A stretch of DNA of 64,000 bases from CAZAPG01 sp964486935. Its GTDB lineage: Bacteria; Chloroflexota; Anaerolineae; 4572-78; J111. The position numbers and the translations under genes were made by a program. The notes beneath the pieces were generated by a model. That model was not told the origin of the DNA and ran no database searches. It saw only the letters and a list, made by a program, of their open reading frames with translations. Of this stretch, positions 1 to 9,720 are shown piece by piece; position 1 is the stretch's first letter; each line of letters begins with the position of its first letter. The stretch covers positions 1 to 64,000 of the forward strand of contig CAZAPG010000013.1 in NCBI GenBank assembly GCA_964486935.1. Reading direction: 5' to 3'.

Positions 1-49
1 CAACCTTCGGTTTTGGAGACCGACGCTCTGCCAATTGAGCTACACCCCT
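1..49 (-). tRNA. tRNA-Trp(CCA), 3' part cut by window edge
   Basis: On the minus strand the acceptor 5' strand AGGGGTG, the D arm and an anticodon loop reading CUCCAAA (anticodon CCA) are visible. The T arm and acceptor 3' strand lie outside the window. Codon assignment is Trp (UGG). Confidence 0.9.
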
Positions 50-66
50 TTAACAGAACTGTTTAG

Positions 67-138
67 TAGCGGGGGGGGGATTCGAACCCCCGACCTCCAG
101 GTTATGAGCCTGGCGAGCTGCCTCTGCTCCACCCCGCA
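67..138 (-). tRNA. Initiator tRNA-fMet(CAT)
   Basis: A complete cloverleaf with anticodon CAU. It has two initiator marks: A11:U24 in the D stem, and no Watson-Crick pair at 1:72 (U1 opposite U72). The anticodon stem has only two of the three usual G:C pairs, because pair 29:41 is A:U. The CCA end is not encoded. Confidence 0.92.
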
Positions 139-159
139 GCAATTTTAGCTGACCATTAG

Positions 160-568
160 CTGATAAGTTTTGTACCCCCGATTCTGTTTTAACCGTCATC
201 TGTCTCAGGCAGTTGCCTGGCGGCGCGTGGTTTACAGGGTGTTAACCTGATCGCCTTTACCGCTGCGATGAGACCGAACTATATAGCCCGGCCCGCTCAC
301 CTTGCTCTCGGTCGCACGCTCGCCTAGCCGGCCCTGTTACCAGGGCCGCTGGTAGGCTCTTACCCTACCGTTTCAGCCATTACCCCGCGCCAGACGTGGG
401 GCTGGTTTGCTTTCTGTTGCGGTTGTAGTCAAAGACGCCTTGCGGCGCTTTGCCCTCACTTACTGTTTCGTGAGGCGACCTTGCCCCGCCGTTTCGGGCC
501 GGGGCTGAGAGTCGGGAAGTTCCTCTACCCAATCTGAAGGATTGGACAGCGACGGATCCGCTTACCAA
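160..568 (-). ncRNA. rnpB: RNase P RNA (bacterial class A)
   Basis: Catalytic RNA of RNase P, which removes tRNA 5' leaders. On the minus strand the conserved 5' motif GAGGAACTTCCCGACT, the central GGTAAGAGCCTACCAG motif and the 3' motif ACAGAATCGGGGGTACA occur in the usual order. P3 is visible as CCAATC/GATTGG. I set the ends by an 8-bp helix pairing 561-568 with 160-167, which I take as P1; the exact 5' and 3' ends are approximate. It sits between initiator tRNA and tRNA-Arg genes on the same strand. Confidence 0.93.
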
Positions 569-642
569 CAATGATCAATCTTTTAAGGTACTGGTTTCCG
601 GAAACTCGCTTAACCAATAAAGGCAAGCCCTGAATTGTAAGG

Positions 643-715
643 CGTCCCCGGCAGGATTCGAACCTGCGACCTTTTGGTCCGCAACCAAACGCTCTATCCA
701 CTGAGCTACGGAGAC
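643..715 (-). tRNA. tRNA-Arg(GCG)
   Basis: A complete cloverleaf with acceptor GTCTCCG/CGGGGAC and T arm GCAGG/CCTGC. The anticodon loop UUGCGGA gives anticodon GCG, which reads CGC/CGU. A20 in the D loop is the usual arginine identity base. The GCG anticodon is unusual, since bacteria normally use tRNA-Arg(ACG) with inosine for these codons. CCA is not encoded. Confidence 0.93.
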
Positions 716-871
716 ACAGAGTTACCGGACACGAATTAGAAATATAGCACAATTTTGGGTTTGTGTCAAACCAGTTTTGGCCGGAATCAGCCGTTTGTTT
801 TGTGAATTTTTCCCTGGGAAAATGTCATATATTTTTAGTGACATTTGTCACTACAGCCAATTGAAACCGGT

Positions 872-880
872 TGCTATAAT
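872..880 (+). promoter_or_regulatory. Extended -10 promoter for the 887-1283 RNA
   Basis: TGCTATAAT is a perfect extended -10 element (TGnTATAAT). No well-spaced -35 box is seen, as expected for extended -10 promoters. The predicted transcription start is near 887. Confidence 0.7.
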
Positions 881-886
881 TATTGG

Positions 887-1283
887 TAGATAACGGGGCC
901 AACAATGGCGTAGGCTTCGCAATGGGTTTACTGAAAAGAATTTAGTGGGTTCGCAATACTCCCACAAGCTTAAAATTCAGATAGGCTTGAATGAAAAGCC
1001 GAAGATCTAATTAAGTTTGGATAGTGTCTGGAATAAGCAAACCGGAGTAGAACCCGATTATAAATTCTGGCAACTCTATAAGGTTCAGAACGCCATAAAC
1101 TCACAACAGGGTGAGAGGAGTTCGAAGACAACCTTTTGCGGATTTAGAACTCATAAGGTTTGGAGAAGAACCGAGTTTCGAAGATAATCCAAGAGTTTGC
1201 AAATAAACCTATTTGCCTATCAGGTTTGACCCACGTATCTATTTTCAGAGCCTTTCATTAATGAAAGGCTCTGTTTCTTTTTC
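887..1283 (+). ncRNA. Candidate structured non-coding RNA, unknown family
   Basis: A ~390-nt stretch bounded by an extended -10 promoter and an intrinsic terminator, with no substantial ORF on either strand. I do not recognise the family; the conserved parts of tmRNA, 6S, SRP RNA and RNase P are absent. Visible helices: 945-949/961-965, 984-988/996-1000, 1015-1019/1038-1042, 1042-1046/1066-1070 and 1199-1205/1210-1216 (7 bp, 4-nt loop). Two copies of a module starting AACTC(T)ATAAGGTT and ending GAGTT(T)CGAAGA occur at 1072-1134 and 1148-1190. In the first, AACTC/GAGTT and AGGTT/AACCT interleave as an H-type pseudoknot. In the second, AACTC/GAGTT encloses GGTT/AACC, and AATC at 1186-1189 could replace AACC to form the same pseudoknot. 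A seven-codon ORF beginning ATGGGTTTACTG at 922 is probably incidental. Confidence 0.6.
1246..1283 (+). terminator. Intrinsic terminator of the candidate ncRNA
   Basis: A perfect 28-nt inverted repeat (CAGAGCCTTTCATT and its complement) is followed by TTTCTTTTTC on the plus strand only. This orients it to plus-strand transcription rather than to the minus-strand gene at 1297. Confidence 0.88.
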
Positions 1284-1296
1284 TGATGCCCCAGGA

Positions 1297-2379
1297 TTAT
1301 TTTGACTGCAAATCGTGCAGCAGTTGTTGAAAGGCCTGCCCGTACGCTTCCTGTTCTTGCCAGTTGCTGAAATCTTTGATGACATGCTGCGAATCTTCAA
1401 TCAGGGTCAGCCAGTTGTGGGCCGCGCTCAAAATTGTTGCGTCCAGGCGCACGGCAAATAGTGCGGTTGCGCCCTGCTGTTGCTCCTGAGCCAGCGCAAT
1501 CTCTACTTCTTGCTCAAGCCAGGGGCTGTTCATAGAGTGTTGAGACAAAACCAGCAGTAACTTATCGTGTACGCGAATGGTTTCATTAATGGTCGGCCTG
1601 ATTTTGGCTCCAATATTCAGGTCTTCCGGGGCCAGCCAGCAGCGAACGCCATTTTGTTGCAAATCGGTGTAGAGCCGCTCAACAAAGGGTTGGTCTTGCC
1701 GGGCATAGCTGATAAAGCAAGAGCAGTATTCAGCCGCATCTTTAGATAGCGATGCCACATAGTTAATAAAACCATCCGGGATACCGGCCCCTTTCAAAAA
1801 CTCCACCGGGATGGCCCCTTTAGAGCGATAGATGGTATCTATCCCAATGGTCGAAGGCCCCAGATGCACCGTTGTTTCCAGCCCTTTGGTGCCGCTCAGG
1901 TCAATATCTCCAAATACGGTGTAGGCCATAATTGCGCCATCCAGATTAGCCAGATTAAGGTTGGCGCCGCTTAAATCAGCGCCGCTTAAATCAGCCTCGC
2001 TCAGATTGACCCACAAAAAATTAACCCACTGCAAATTAGCCCGGCTCAAATTAGCCTGACCAAGATTGGCCCCGCTCAAATTGGCCCGGCTCAGATTGGC
2101 CTTGCTCAAATTCACCCCGCTCAGGTCGGCCCGGCTCAGGTTGGCGTCGTTCAAATTGGCCCCGCTCAAATTGGCCCGGCTCAGGTTGGCATCTTCCAGG
2201 TCAATTACGCTCAAATCTGCGCCGCTTAAATCGGCCCCAACCAGATTGGCTTCCATCAGATTGGCCCAGGCCAGGTTAGCCCCGGCCAAATCCGGGCGAA
2301 TTTCGGGGCTGCGCTCTCGCCAGGCATTCCAGGCGCGCACTTCGTGCCTTAGCAACTTTACGTGCCTCTCATTAGCCAT
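1297..2379 (-). CDS. Pentapeptide-repeat protein with C-terminal TIR domain
   Basis: 360 aa. Residues ~30-160 are tandem A(D/N)Lxx pentapeptide repeats (ANLSG, ADLSG, ANLSR), a right-handed quadrilateral beta-helix. Residues ~220-350 form a TIR domain beginning FISYARQDQPF. The TIR fold keeps the W-x(3)-E arrangement (W287, E291), where E is the catalytic glutamate in NAD-cleaving TIRs. TIR domains either bind other TIRs or hydrolyse NAD+, and many prokaryotic ones act in anti-phage defence. I infer possible NADase or signalling activity, with the helix as scaffold or sensor. No defence partner is recognised nearby; the only close neighbour is a small nuclease-like gene 24 bp upstream on the same strand. 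No signal peptide or membrane segment is seen, so it is probably cytoplasmic. Confidence 0.85.
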   Translation of the reverse strand: MANERHVKLLRHEVRAWNAWRERSPEIRPDLAGANLAWANLMEANLVGADLSGADLSVIDLEDANLSRANLSGANLNDANLSRADLSGVNLSKANLSRANLSGANLGQANLSRANLQWVNFLWVNLSEADLSGADLSGANLNLANLDGAIMAYTVFGDIDLSGTKGLETTVHLGPSTIGIDTIYRSKGAIPVEFLKGAGIPDGFINYVASLSKDAAEYCSCFISYARQDQPFVERLYTDLQQNGVRCWLAPEDLNIGAKIRPTINETIRVHDKLLLVLSQHSMNSPWLEQEVEIALAQEQQQGATALFAVRLDATILSAAHNWLTLIEDSQHVIKDFSNWQEQEAYGQAFQQLLHDLQSK

Positions 2380-2403
2380 ACGCTCTATCTCCCGTCGAGC
2401 CGC

Positions 2404-2763
2404 TTAATAATCCCGGTAAACAGCGTGTCCCTGTTCAACCATCAACTTATTTACGTTGACCCACTGTTTTTTGTGCTTATCTTTCAACCAAATATTCCCC
2501 AAATAGCGGCCATATTTTTCCTTTTTATCTTTGGCCGTTTGGATAAAGACTTCTTTGCCATCAATCAGACTACGCAAAAAATCGCGCGCGCGCAAGCCGG
2601 CCTCCCGCTCCGCGCCGCGAAGTTCCGGGGCGTTGATGCCGTATAGCCGTATCTTCTCGCCGCGAATCCAGGTTCTCAGCCCCAAATCAATATCTACCGT
2701 GCAGGTATCGCCATCATACACCGCTTGAACCACGGCCCGGTAATGATATAATTTATCTTCCAT
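2404..2763 (-). CDS. Thermonuclease (SNase)-like protein
   Basis: 119 aa from the ATG at 2763, chosen because a GGAGG element lies just upstream; an in-frame TTG extension to 2865 is less likely. It matches the staphylococcal-nuclease OB fold: DGDTCTVDID carries the calcium-binding Asp residues, KIRLYGINAPE the first catalytic Arg plus Glu, and KYGRYLG the second catalytic Arg. Family members cleave DNA and RNA with calcium. It is shorter than secreted SNases and has no clear signal peptide, so it may be intracellular. It is transcribed ahead of the pentapeptide-TIR gene with a 24-bp gap, so the two may be co-expressed. Confidence 0.85.
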   Translation of the reverse strand: MEDKLYHYRAVVQAVYDGDTCTVDIDLGLRTWIRGEKIRLYGINAPELRGAEREAGLRARDFLRSLIDGKEVFIQTAKDKKEKYGRYLGNIWLKDKHKKQWVNVNKLMVEQGHAVYRDY

Positions 2764-2898
2764 GCCCCCCTTGCCTCCCAATGATAATTTTGTTAGTTTG
2801 AGCCAGCATATCTGGCTTGCAGCCCAAACAAAGTATAACATATTCCCACAGGCTGTGACAATCATTAAACTCTAAAAAGGAATACTCAGCCCCCTCTT

Positions 2899-2927
2899 TT
2901 GGAACTCCCTCCCATCTTGACTATAAT
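2899..2927 (+). promoter_or_regulatory. Sigma-70-type promoter of the acyl-CoA operon
   Basis: TTGGAA (2899-2904), a 17-bp spacer and a perfect TATAAT (2922-2927). The predicted start near 2934 gives a ~80-nt leader before the mutase gene. Confidence 0.75.
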
Positions 2928-3013
2928 GGAAACCGTATCAATCTGCCCGGATTTATATTGGCCGCTTCACCACGCGCAGCCGCAACTTCCCGGCCCTAAC
3001 AAAGGAGTTAGCC

Positions 3014-4690
3014 ATGAGCGATGCCAAACCAGACCCCTATCGCCGAAGCAAACAAGAATGGGAAGAGTCCACCCTGAAACCAAGCCTGCAACGCCTGCCC
3101 GAGCGGCAGAACAAATTCATCACTACCTCCTCCATGCCCATCGAGCGCCTCTACAGCCCCACCCAATCCGGCCCCAACGATTTTTTGGAAAACATCAACT
3201 TCCCCGGCCAGTACCCCTTTACGCGGGGCATCCACGCCACCGGCTACCGGGGCAAGCTGTGGACCATGCGCATGTTTGCCGGCTTTGGCGCCGCCGAAGA
3301 AACCAACCGCCGCTTCAAATATTTGCTGGAGCAGGGGCAAACCGGCCTGTCCGTTGCCTTTGACATGCCCACCCTCTACGGCTACGATACCGACGCGCCC
3401 CAGGCCCTGGGCGAGTTTGGCAAATGCGGCGTGGCCATCTCCACCCTGCGCGATATGGAAATTCTGCTCGACGGCCTGCCGCTGGATCAAATCACCACCA
3501 GTATGACCATCAACAGCCCGGCGGCCATCATCTGGGCCATGTACATTGCCGTGGCCGACCGGCGCGGCATCCCCCGCCACAAGCTGGGCGGCACCATTCA
3601 AAACGACATCCTCAAAGAGTACATCGCCCAAAAAGAGTACATCTTTCCGCCCCACCCCAGCATGCGGCTGGTCACAGACACCATCGAGTTTGGCAGCCGC
3701 GAATTGCCCCGCTGGAACACCATCAGCATCAGCGGCTACCACATCCGCGAGGCCGGCAGCACCGCCGCGCAGGAGCTGGCCTTCACCCTGGCCGACGGCA
3801 TCGAGTATGTGAAATGGGCCATCGAGCGCGGGCTGGACGTGGACGACTTTGCCCCCCGCCTCAGCTTCTTTTTTAACGCCCACAACGATTTTTTTGAAGA
3901 GGTTACCAAATATCGCGCTGCCCGCCGGGTTTGGGCCAGAGTGATGCGGGACAAGTTTGGGGCCAAAAATCCCCGCTCCTGGCTGCTGCGCTTCCACGCC
4001 CAAACCGCCGGAGTCAGCCTGACCGCCCAGCAGCCGGAAAACAACATTGCCCGCGTCGCTATTCAGGCTCTGGCCGCCGTGCTGGGCGGCACCCAAAGCC
4101 TGCACACCAACAGCATGGACGAAGCCCTGGCCCTGCCCAGCGAGCTGGCCGCCCGCGTCGCCCTGCGCACCCAGCAAATCATCGCCCACGAAAGCGGCGT
4201 AGCCAACACGGTTGACCCGCTCGGCGGCAGCTACTTTGTGGAAGCGCTGACCAACCAGATGGAGTCCGAAACCTGGACCTACTTTGATAAAATTGAGGCG
4301 CTTGGCGGGGTCATTCCGGCCATCGAAGCCGGCTTCTTCCAGCAGGAAATCGCCGACGCCGCCTATCGCTACCAGCAGGAGATTGACACCCACCAGCGCA
4401 CCGTTGTGGGCGTCAACAATTACGCCAATGACGAACCCATCCAGATTCCCATTTTAGACATGGACCCCCAGGGCTACGAAACCCAATGCGCCCGCATCGA
4501 CGAGGTTAAAGCCAGCCGCGACAACGCCGCCGTATCCCGCTGCCTCAAAGCGCTGCGCCGCGCCGCCCGGAGCAGCGACAACCTGATGCCCGCCATTCTC
4601 GACGCCGTCAAAGCCTACGCCACCCTGCAGGAAATGATGGACATTTTCCGCGACGTTTTTGGAGAATACGAAGAGCCGGTGATTATTTAG
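3014..4690 (+). CDS. B12-dependent acyl-CoA mutase large subunit, isobutyryl-CoA-mutase-like
   Basis: 558 aa, matching the substrate-binding TIM barrel of the methylmalonyl-CoA mutase family but without the C-terminal B12-binding domain, which must come from a separate small subunit not in this window. Family landmarks include GTIQNDILKEY, ISGYHIREAG, APRLSFFF and TQSLHTNSMDEA. At the two positions that set specificity, MCM has Tyr89 and Arg207 (P. shermanii numbering). Here they are Phe (in MRMFAGFG) and Gln (in LKEYIAQKE), the pair known from isobutyryl-CoA mutase. I therefore infer isobutyryl-CoA/n-butyryl-CoA interconversion or a related substrate rather than methylmalonyl-CoA. AAAGGAG precedes the ATG. 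It is the first gene of the operon. Confidence 0.85.
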   Translation: MSDAKPDPYRRSKQEWEESTLKPSLQRLPERQNKFITTSSMPIERLYSPTQSGPNDFLENINFPGQYPFTRGIHATGYRGKLWTMRMFAGFGAAEETNRRFKYLLEQGQTGLSVAFDMPTLYGYDTDAPQALGEFGKCGVAISTLRDMEILLDGLPLDQITTSMTINSPAAIIWAMYIAVADRRGIPRHKLGGTIQNDILKEYIAQKEYIFPPHPSMRLVTDTIEFGSRELPRWNTISISGYHIREAGSTAAQELAFTLADGIEYVKWAIERGLDVDDFAPRLSFFFNAHNDFFEEVTKYRAARRVWARVMRDKFGAKNPRSWLLRFHAQTAGVSLTAQQPENNIARVAIQALAAVLGGTQSLHTNSMDEALALPSELAARVALRTQQIIAHESGVANTVDPLGGSYFVEALTNQMESETWTYFDKIEALGGVIPAIEAGFFQQEIADAAYRYQQEIDTHQRTVVGVNNYANDEPIQIPILDMDPQGYETQCARIDEVKASRDNAAVSRCLKALRRAARSSDNLMPAILDAVKAYATLQEMMDIFRDVFGEYEEPVII

Positions 4691-4724
4691 TTGAACAGTA
4701 ATTGATAAATTGTAATTAATTTGG

Positions 4725-4765
4725 CCTTGAGTGCCACCCCCTAATTACCAATTACCAACTCAAGG
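4725..4765 (+). promoter_or_regulatory. Possible hairpin covering the 4775 gene's ribosome binding site
   Basis: CCTTGAG (4725-4731) can pair with CTCAAGG (4759-4765), whose AAGG is part of the AAGGAGG Shine-Dalgarno of the next gene. The loop is 27 nt and contains a TAATTACCAATTACC word repeat. A role in limiting translation is inference only. Confidence 0.35.
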
Positions 4766-4774
4766 AGGAGAACC

Positions 4775-6799
<2,025 letters not shown>

Positions 6800-6878
6800 C
6801 TCGTCCCTTGCAGCATTTGCGGCTGAGGCTGCGCGCCATCCGGTTTTTCGCCTTGAGGTTTACGACAAAGGATGAACT

Positions 6879-8024
6879 ATGCGCTTTCAACTGAACGACG
6901 AGCAAAAAATGTGGCAGCAAACCGTGCGAGATTTCTGCCAGAATGAACTAAAACCCCGCGCCGCTCAAACCGACCACGACGCCCGGCTGCCGCTGGACGT
7001 TATCAAAAAGATGGCCCCGCTGGGGTTACTCAGCCTGCCCATACCAGAGGCCGATGGCGGGCCGGGGCTGGATACCATCAGCGCGGCCGTTGCCATCGAG
7101 GAGATTGGCCGGGCCTGCGGCAGTACGGCCCTATCGGTGGCGGCGCACAACGGCTTGTGCCTGGCTCCGCTGGTGGCTTTTGGCACAAAAACCCAAAAAG
7201 AAAGGTGGCTGCCGCTGCTAACCAATGGCGACCACCTGGGCGCGCTGGCTTTAACCGAGCCGGGCGCGGGCAGCGACCTGTCCGGCGGGGTGCAGACCAC
7301 GGCCATTTTAGAGGGCGACGAGTGGGTCATCAATGGCAGCAAAGCCTGGATTACCAACCCCAGCCTGTCGCCGCTGGTCATCACCCTCTGCCGCAGCGAT
7401 AAAGCCGCCGGCAGCCGGGGGTTCAATCAAATCATTGTGCCTACCGGTACGCCGGGCTTAATCATCAACCCGCCGGAAAAAAAGATGGGGCTGAAAGGCT
7501 CGCCCACCCACATGCTGACATTCGATAACGCGCGCGTCCCCAAAGAAAATATATTGGGGCAAAACGGGCGCGGTCTGTACCAAACTCTGCAAACCCTGGA
7601 CGGTGGGCGCATTGGCATTGGGGCGATGGCGGTTGGGCTGGCCCAGGCCGCGCTGGATGAAGCCGCCAGCTATGCCAAAGAGCGACAGGCTTTTGGCAAA
7701 CCAATCGGCCAACATCAGGCCATTCAATTTATGCTGGCCGATATCGCCACCGAAATTGAAGCCGCCCGCCTGCTGGTTTATCAGGCGGCCTGGCTCAAAG
7801 ACCAGGGCCGGAACTTTAACAAACAGGCCGCTATGGCCAAACTTTTTGCCAGCGAAACCGCCGAGCGCGCCGCCTACAAAGCCATCCAGATTCACGGCGG
7901 CTACGGCTACAGCGCCGAGTTTCCGGTAGAGCGCATCTACCGCGACCAGCGGCTGCTGACCATCGGCGAAGGCACCAGCGAGATTTTGCGGATGGTGATT
8001 GGGAGAAACGTTTTGGGCGAGTAA
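6879..8024 (+). CDS. Acyl-CoA dehydrogenase, short-chain type
   Basis: 381 aa, the normal length for the family. It oxidises an acyl-CoA to the 2-enoyl-CoA using FAD and passes electrons to ETF. Seen: LTEPGAGSDLSG (FAD/substrate region), YAKERQAFGKPIGQHQAIQ, IQIHGGYGYSAEFPVERIYRD and IGEGTSEILR. The Glu in GEGT sits at the MCAD/SCAD catalytic-base position. Isovaleryl-CoA dehydrogenases usually have Ala or Gly there, so a butyryl-type or methyl-branched short substrate fits better than isovaleryl-CoA. Start ATG follows AAAGGATG. It lies 3 bp ahead of the carboxylase gene, so the two are probably co-translated. Confidence 0.9.
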   Translation: MRFQLNDEQKMWQQTVRDFCQNELKPRAAQTDHDARLPLDVIKKMAPLGLLSLPIPEADGGPGLDTISAAVAIEEIGRACGSTALSVAAHNGLCLAPLVAFGTKTQKERWLPLLTNGDHLGALALTEPGAGSDLSGGVQTTAILEGDEWVINGSKAWITNPSLSPLVITLCRSDKAAGSRGFNQIIVPTGTPGLIINPPEKKMGLKGSPTHMLTFDNARVPKENILGQNGRGLYQTLQTLDGGRIGIGAMAVGLAQAALDEAASYAKERQAFGKPIGQHQAIQFMLADIATEIEAARLLVYQAAWLKDQGRNFNKQAAMAKLFASETAERAAYKAIQIHGGYGYSAEFPVERIYRDQRLLTIGEGTSEILRMVIGRNVLGE

Positions 8025-8027
8025 TCA

Positions 8028-9638
8028 ATGACCATCATCGAGACTCAACTAAATCCATCGGACGAACAATTCAAACAAAATGCCGCCCACAACCGGGCGC
8101 TGGCAGATGAGTTGCGCGAGCGGCTGGCGCAGGTGCGGCAGGGCGGCGGCGAGCGCGCCCAACAGCGCCATGCCGAACAGAACAAACTATTTGTGCGAGA
8201 CCGTATCGACCGGCTGCTGGATTCCGGCTCGCCCTTTCTGGAGTTATCGCCGCTGGCGGCCTGGGAGTTATACGGCGGCGACGCCCCCGGCGCGGGAATC
8301 GTCACCGGCATTGGCCGGGTGTCGGGCCGGGAGTGCGTGATTGTGGCCAACGATGCCACGGTCAAGGGCGGCACTTATTACCCCATGACCGTCAAAAAAC
8401 ATCTGCGGGCGCAGCAAATTGCCCTGGAAAACCGGCTGCCCTGCATCTATCTGGTTGACTCCGGCGGCGCGTTTTTGCCGCTGCAAGACCAGGTTTTCCC
8501 GGATGTGGACCACTTTGGCCGCATTTTTTACAACCAGGCGGTGATGAGCGCGGCGGGCATTCCTCAAATTGCGGCGGTGATGGGATCGTGCACGGCGGGC
8601 GGGGCCTACGTGCCGGCCATGAGCGATGAAACCGTGATTGTCAAAGGAACCGGCACCATCTTTTTGGGCGGGCCGCCGCTGGTCAAAGCCGCCACCGGCG
8701 AGGAAGTCACTGCCGAGGAGTTGGGCGGGGCCGACGTGCATACCCGCGTTTCCGGCGTGGCCGACCACTACGCCGTGGATGACGCCCACGCGCTGGAACT
8801 GGTTCGCGGCATCGTAGCCACTCTCAACACTCGCAAACGGGTTGAGCTGGACCTTCAGCCCCCGGAAGAGCCGCTGTACGACCCGGCGGAATTGTACGGC
8901 GTCATTCCCGCCAGCTTCAAAGTAACCTACGACGCCCGCGAGGTCATTGCCCGGCTGGTGGATGGCAGCCGCTTCCGCGAGTTCAAGGCGATGTACGGCG
9001 TCACCCTGGTTTGCGGCTTTGCCCGCATCCACGGCTATCCGGTGGGCGTTATTACCAACAACGGCATCCTGTTCAGCGAGTCGGCCTTAAAAGGCGCGCA
9101 CTTTATTGAGCTATGCACGGCTCGACGCATCCCCCTGCTTTTTCTGCAAAACATCACCGGCTTTATGGTGGGCAAAGAGTACGAGGCCGGCGGCATTGCC
9201 AAAGACGGGGCCAAAATGGTGCACGCGGTGGCTAATGCGTCCGTGCCAAAATTGACGGTGATTATCGGCGGCTCGTTTGGGGCCGGCAATTACGGCATGT
9301 GTGGACGCGCCTACAACCCCCGCTTTTTGTGGATGTGGCCCAACAGCCGCATCAGCGTAATGGGCGGCGAGCAGGCGGCCAACGTGCTGCTGACCGTCAA
9401 ACAGGAGCAACTGGCCCGGCGCGGCGAGCCGGAGATGTCGCCGGAAGCGCAGGAAGCGTTCAAGCGCCCCATTCTGGAAAAGTACGAGCGCGAGGGCAGC
9501 CCCTATTACGCCACCGCCCGGCTGTGGGACGACGGCATTTTAGACCCGGCCCAAACGCGCAACGCGCTGGGGCTGGCGCTCTCGGCTTGCCTCAACGCGC
9601 CCGTGCCGGAGACTCAGTACGGGGTGTTCAGGATGTAG
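8028..9638 (+). CDS. Methylcrotonyl-CoA carboxylase-type carboxyltransferase (beta) subunit
   Basis: 536 aa. It moves the carboxyl group from carboxybiotin to an acyl-CoA. The match is very close to the MCC beta family along the whole length: GGTYYPMTVKKHLRAQ, PCIYLVDSGGAFLP, MGSCTAGGAYVPAMSDE, LQNITGFMVGKEYEAGGIAK, GAGNYGMCGRAY, and a C-terminal FRM typical of MCC beta. The known family reaction is 3-methylcrotonyl-CoA to 3-methylglutaconyl-CoA in leucine breakdown. The hydratase and HMG-CoA lyase of that pathway are not in the window, and the neighbouring dehydrogenase is not isovaleryl-type, so a related substrate is possible. Its partners are the next two genes. Confidence 0.92.
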   Translation: MTIIETQLNPSDEQFKQNAAHNRALADELRERLAQVRQGGGERAQQRHAEQNKLFVRDRIDRLLDSGSPFLELSPLAAWELYGGDAPGAGIVTGIGRVSGRECVIVANDATVKGGTYYPMTVKKHLRAQQIALENRLPCIYLVDSGGAFLPLQDQVFPDVDHFGRIFYNQAVMSAAGIPQIAAVMGSCTAGGAYVPAMSDETVIVKGTGTIFLGGPPLVKAATGEEVTAEELGGADVHTRVSGVADHYAVDDAHALELVRGIVATLNTRKRVELDLQPPEEPLYDPAELYGVIPASFKVTYDAREVIARLVDGSRFREFKAMYGVTLVCGFARIHGYPVGVITNNGILFSESALKGAHFIELCTARRIPLLFLQNITGFMVGKEYEAGGIAKDGAKMVHAVANASVPKLTVIIGGSFGAGNYGMCGRAYNPRFLWMWPNSRISVMGGEQAANVLLTVKQEQLARRGEPEMSPEAQEAFKRPILEKYEREGSPYYATARLWDDGILDPAQTRNALGLALSACLNAPVPETQYGVFRM

Positions 9639-9720
9639 GCCGAGGGACGCGGGGGTAATTCCCTCCGTTTTCTCCCCCTTTTGAACGATGCTTGCATCAG
9701 TGACCAATAACAAGTGACCA

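Noticed and set aside
887..1283. tmRNA or permuted tmRNA
   Set aside because: No tRNA-like acceptor/T-arm domain and no tag reading frame ending in ALAA-type residues; only the pseudoknot idea is shared.
1900..2300. Regular ~15-bp repeats (AAATTGGCC-like) as a possible CRISPR or satellite
   Set aside because: They encode pentapeptide repeats in frame.
3008..4393. Long antisense ORF (461 codons) over the mutase gene
   Set aside because: Mirror of a GC-rich gene: low-complexity Gly/Val/Ala-rich product, no domain, and the plus frame is a clear mutase.
3014..4690. Naming the mutase mutA (methylmalonyl-CoA mutase)
   Set aside because: The two specificity residues match isobutyryl-CoA mutase instead, and no B12 domain or small subunit is adjacent.
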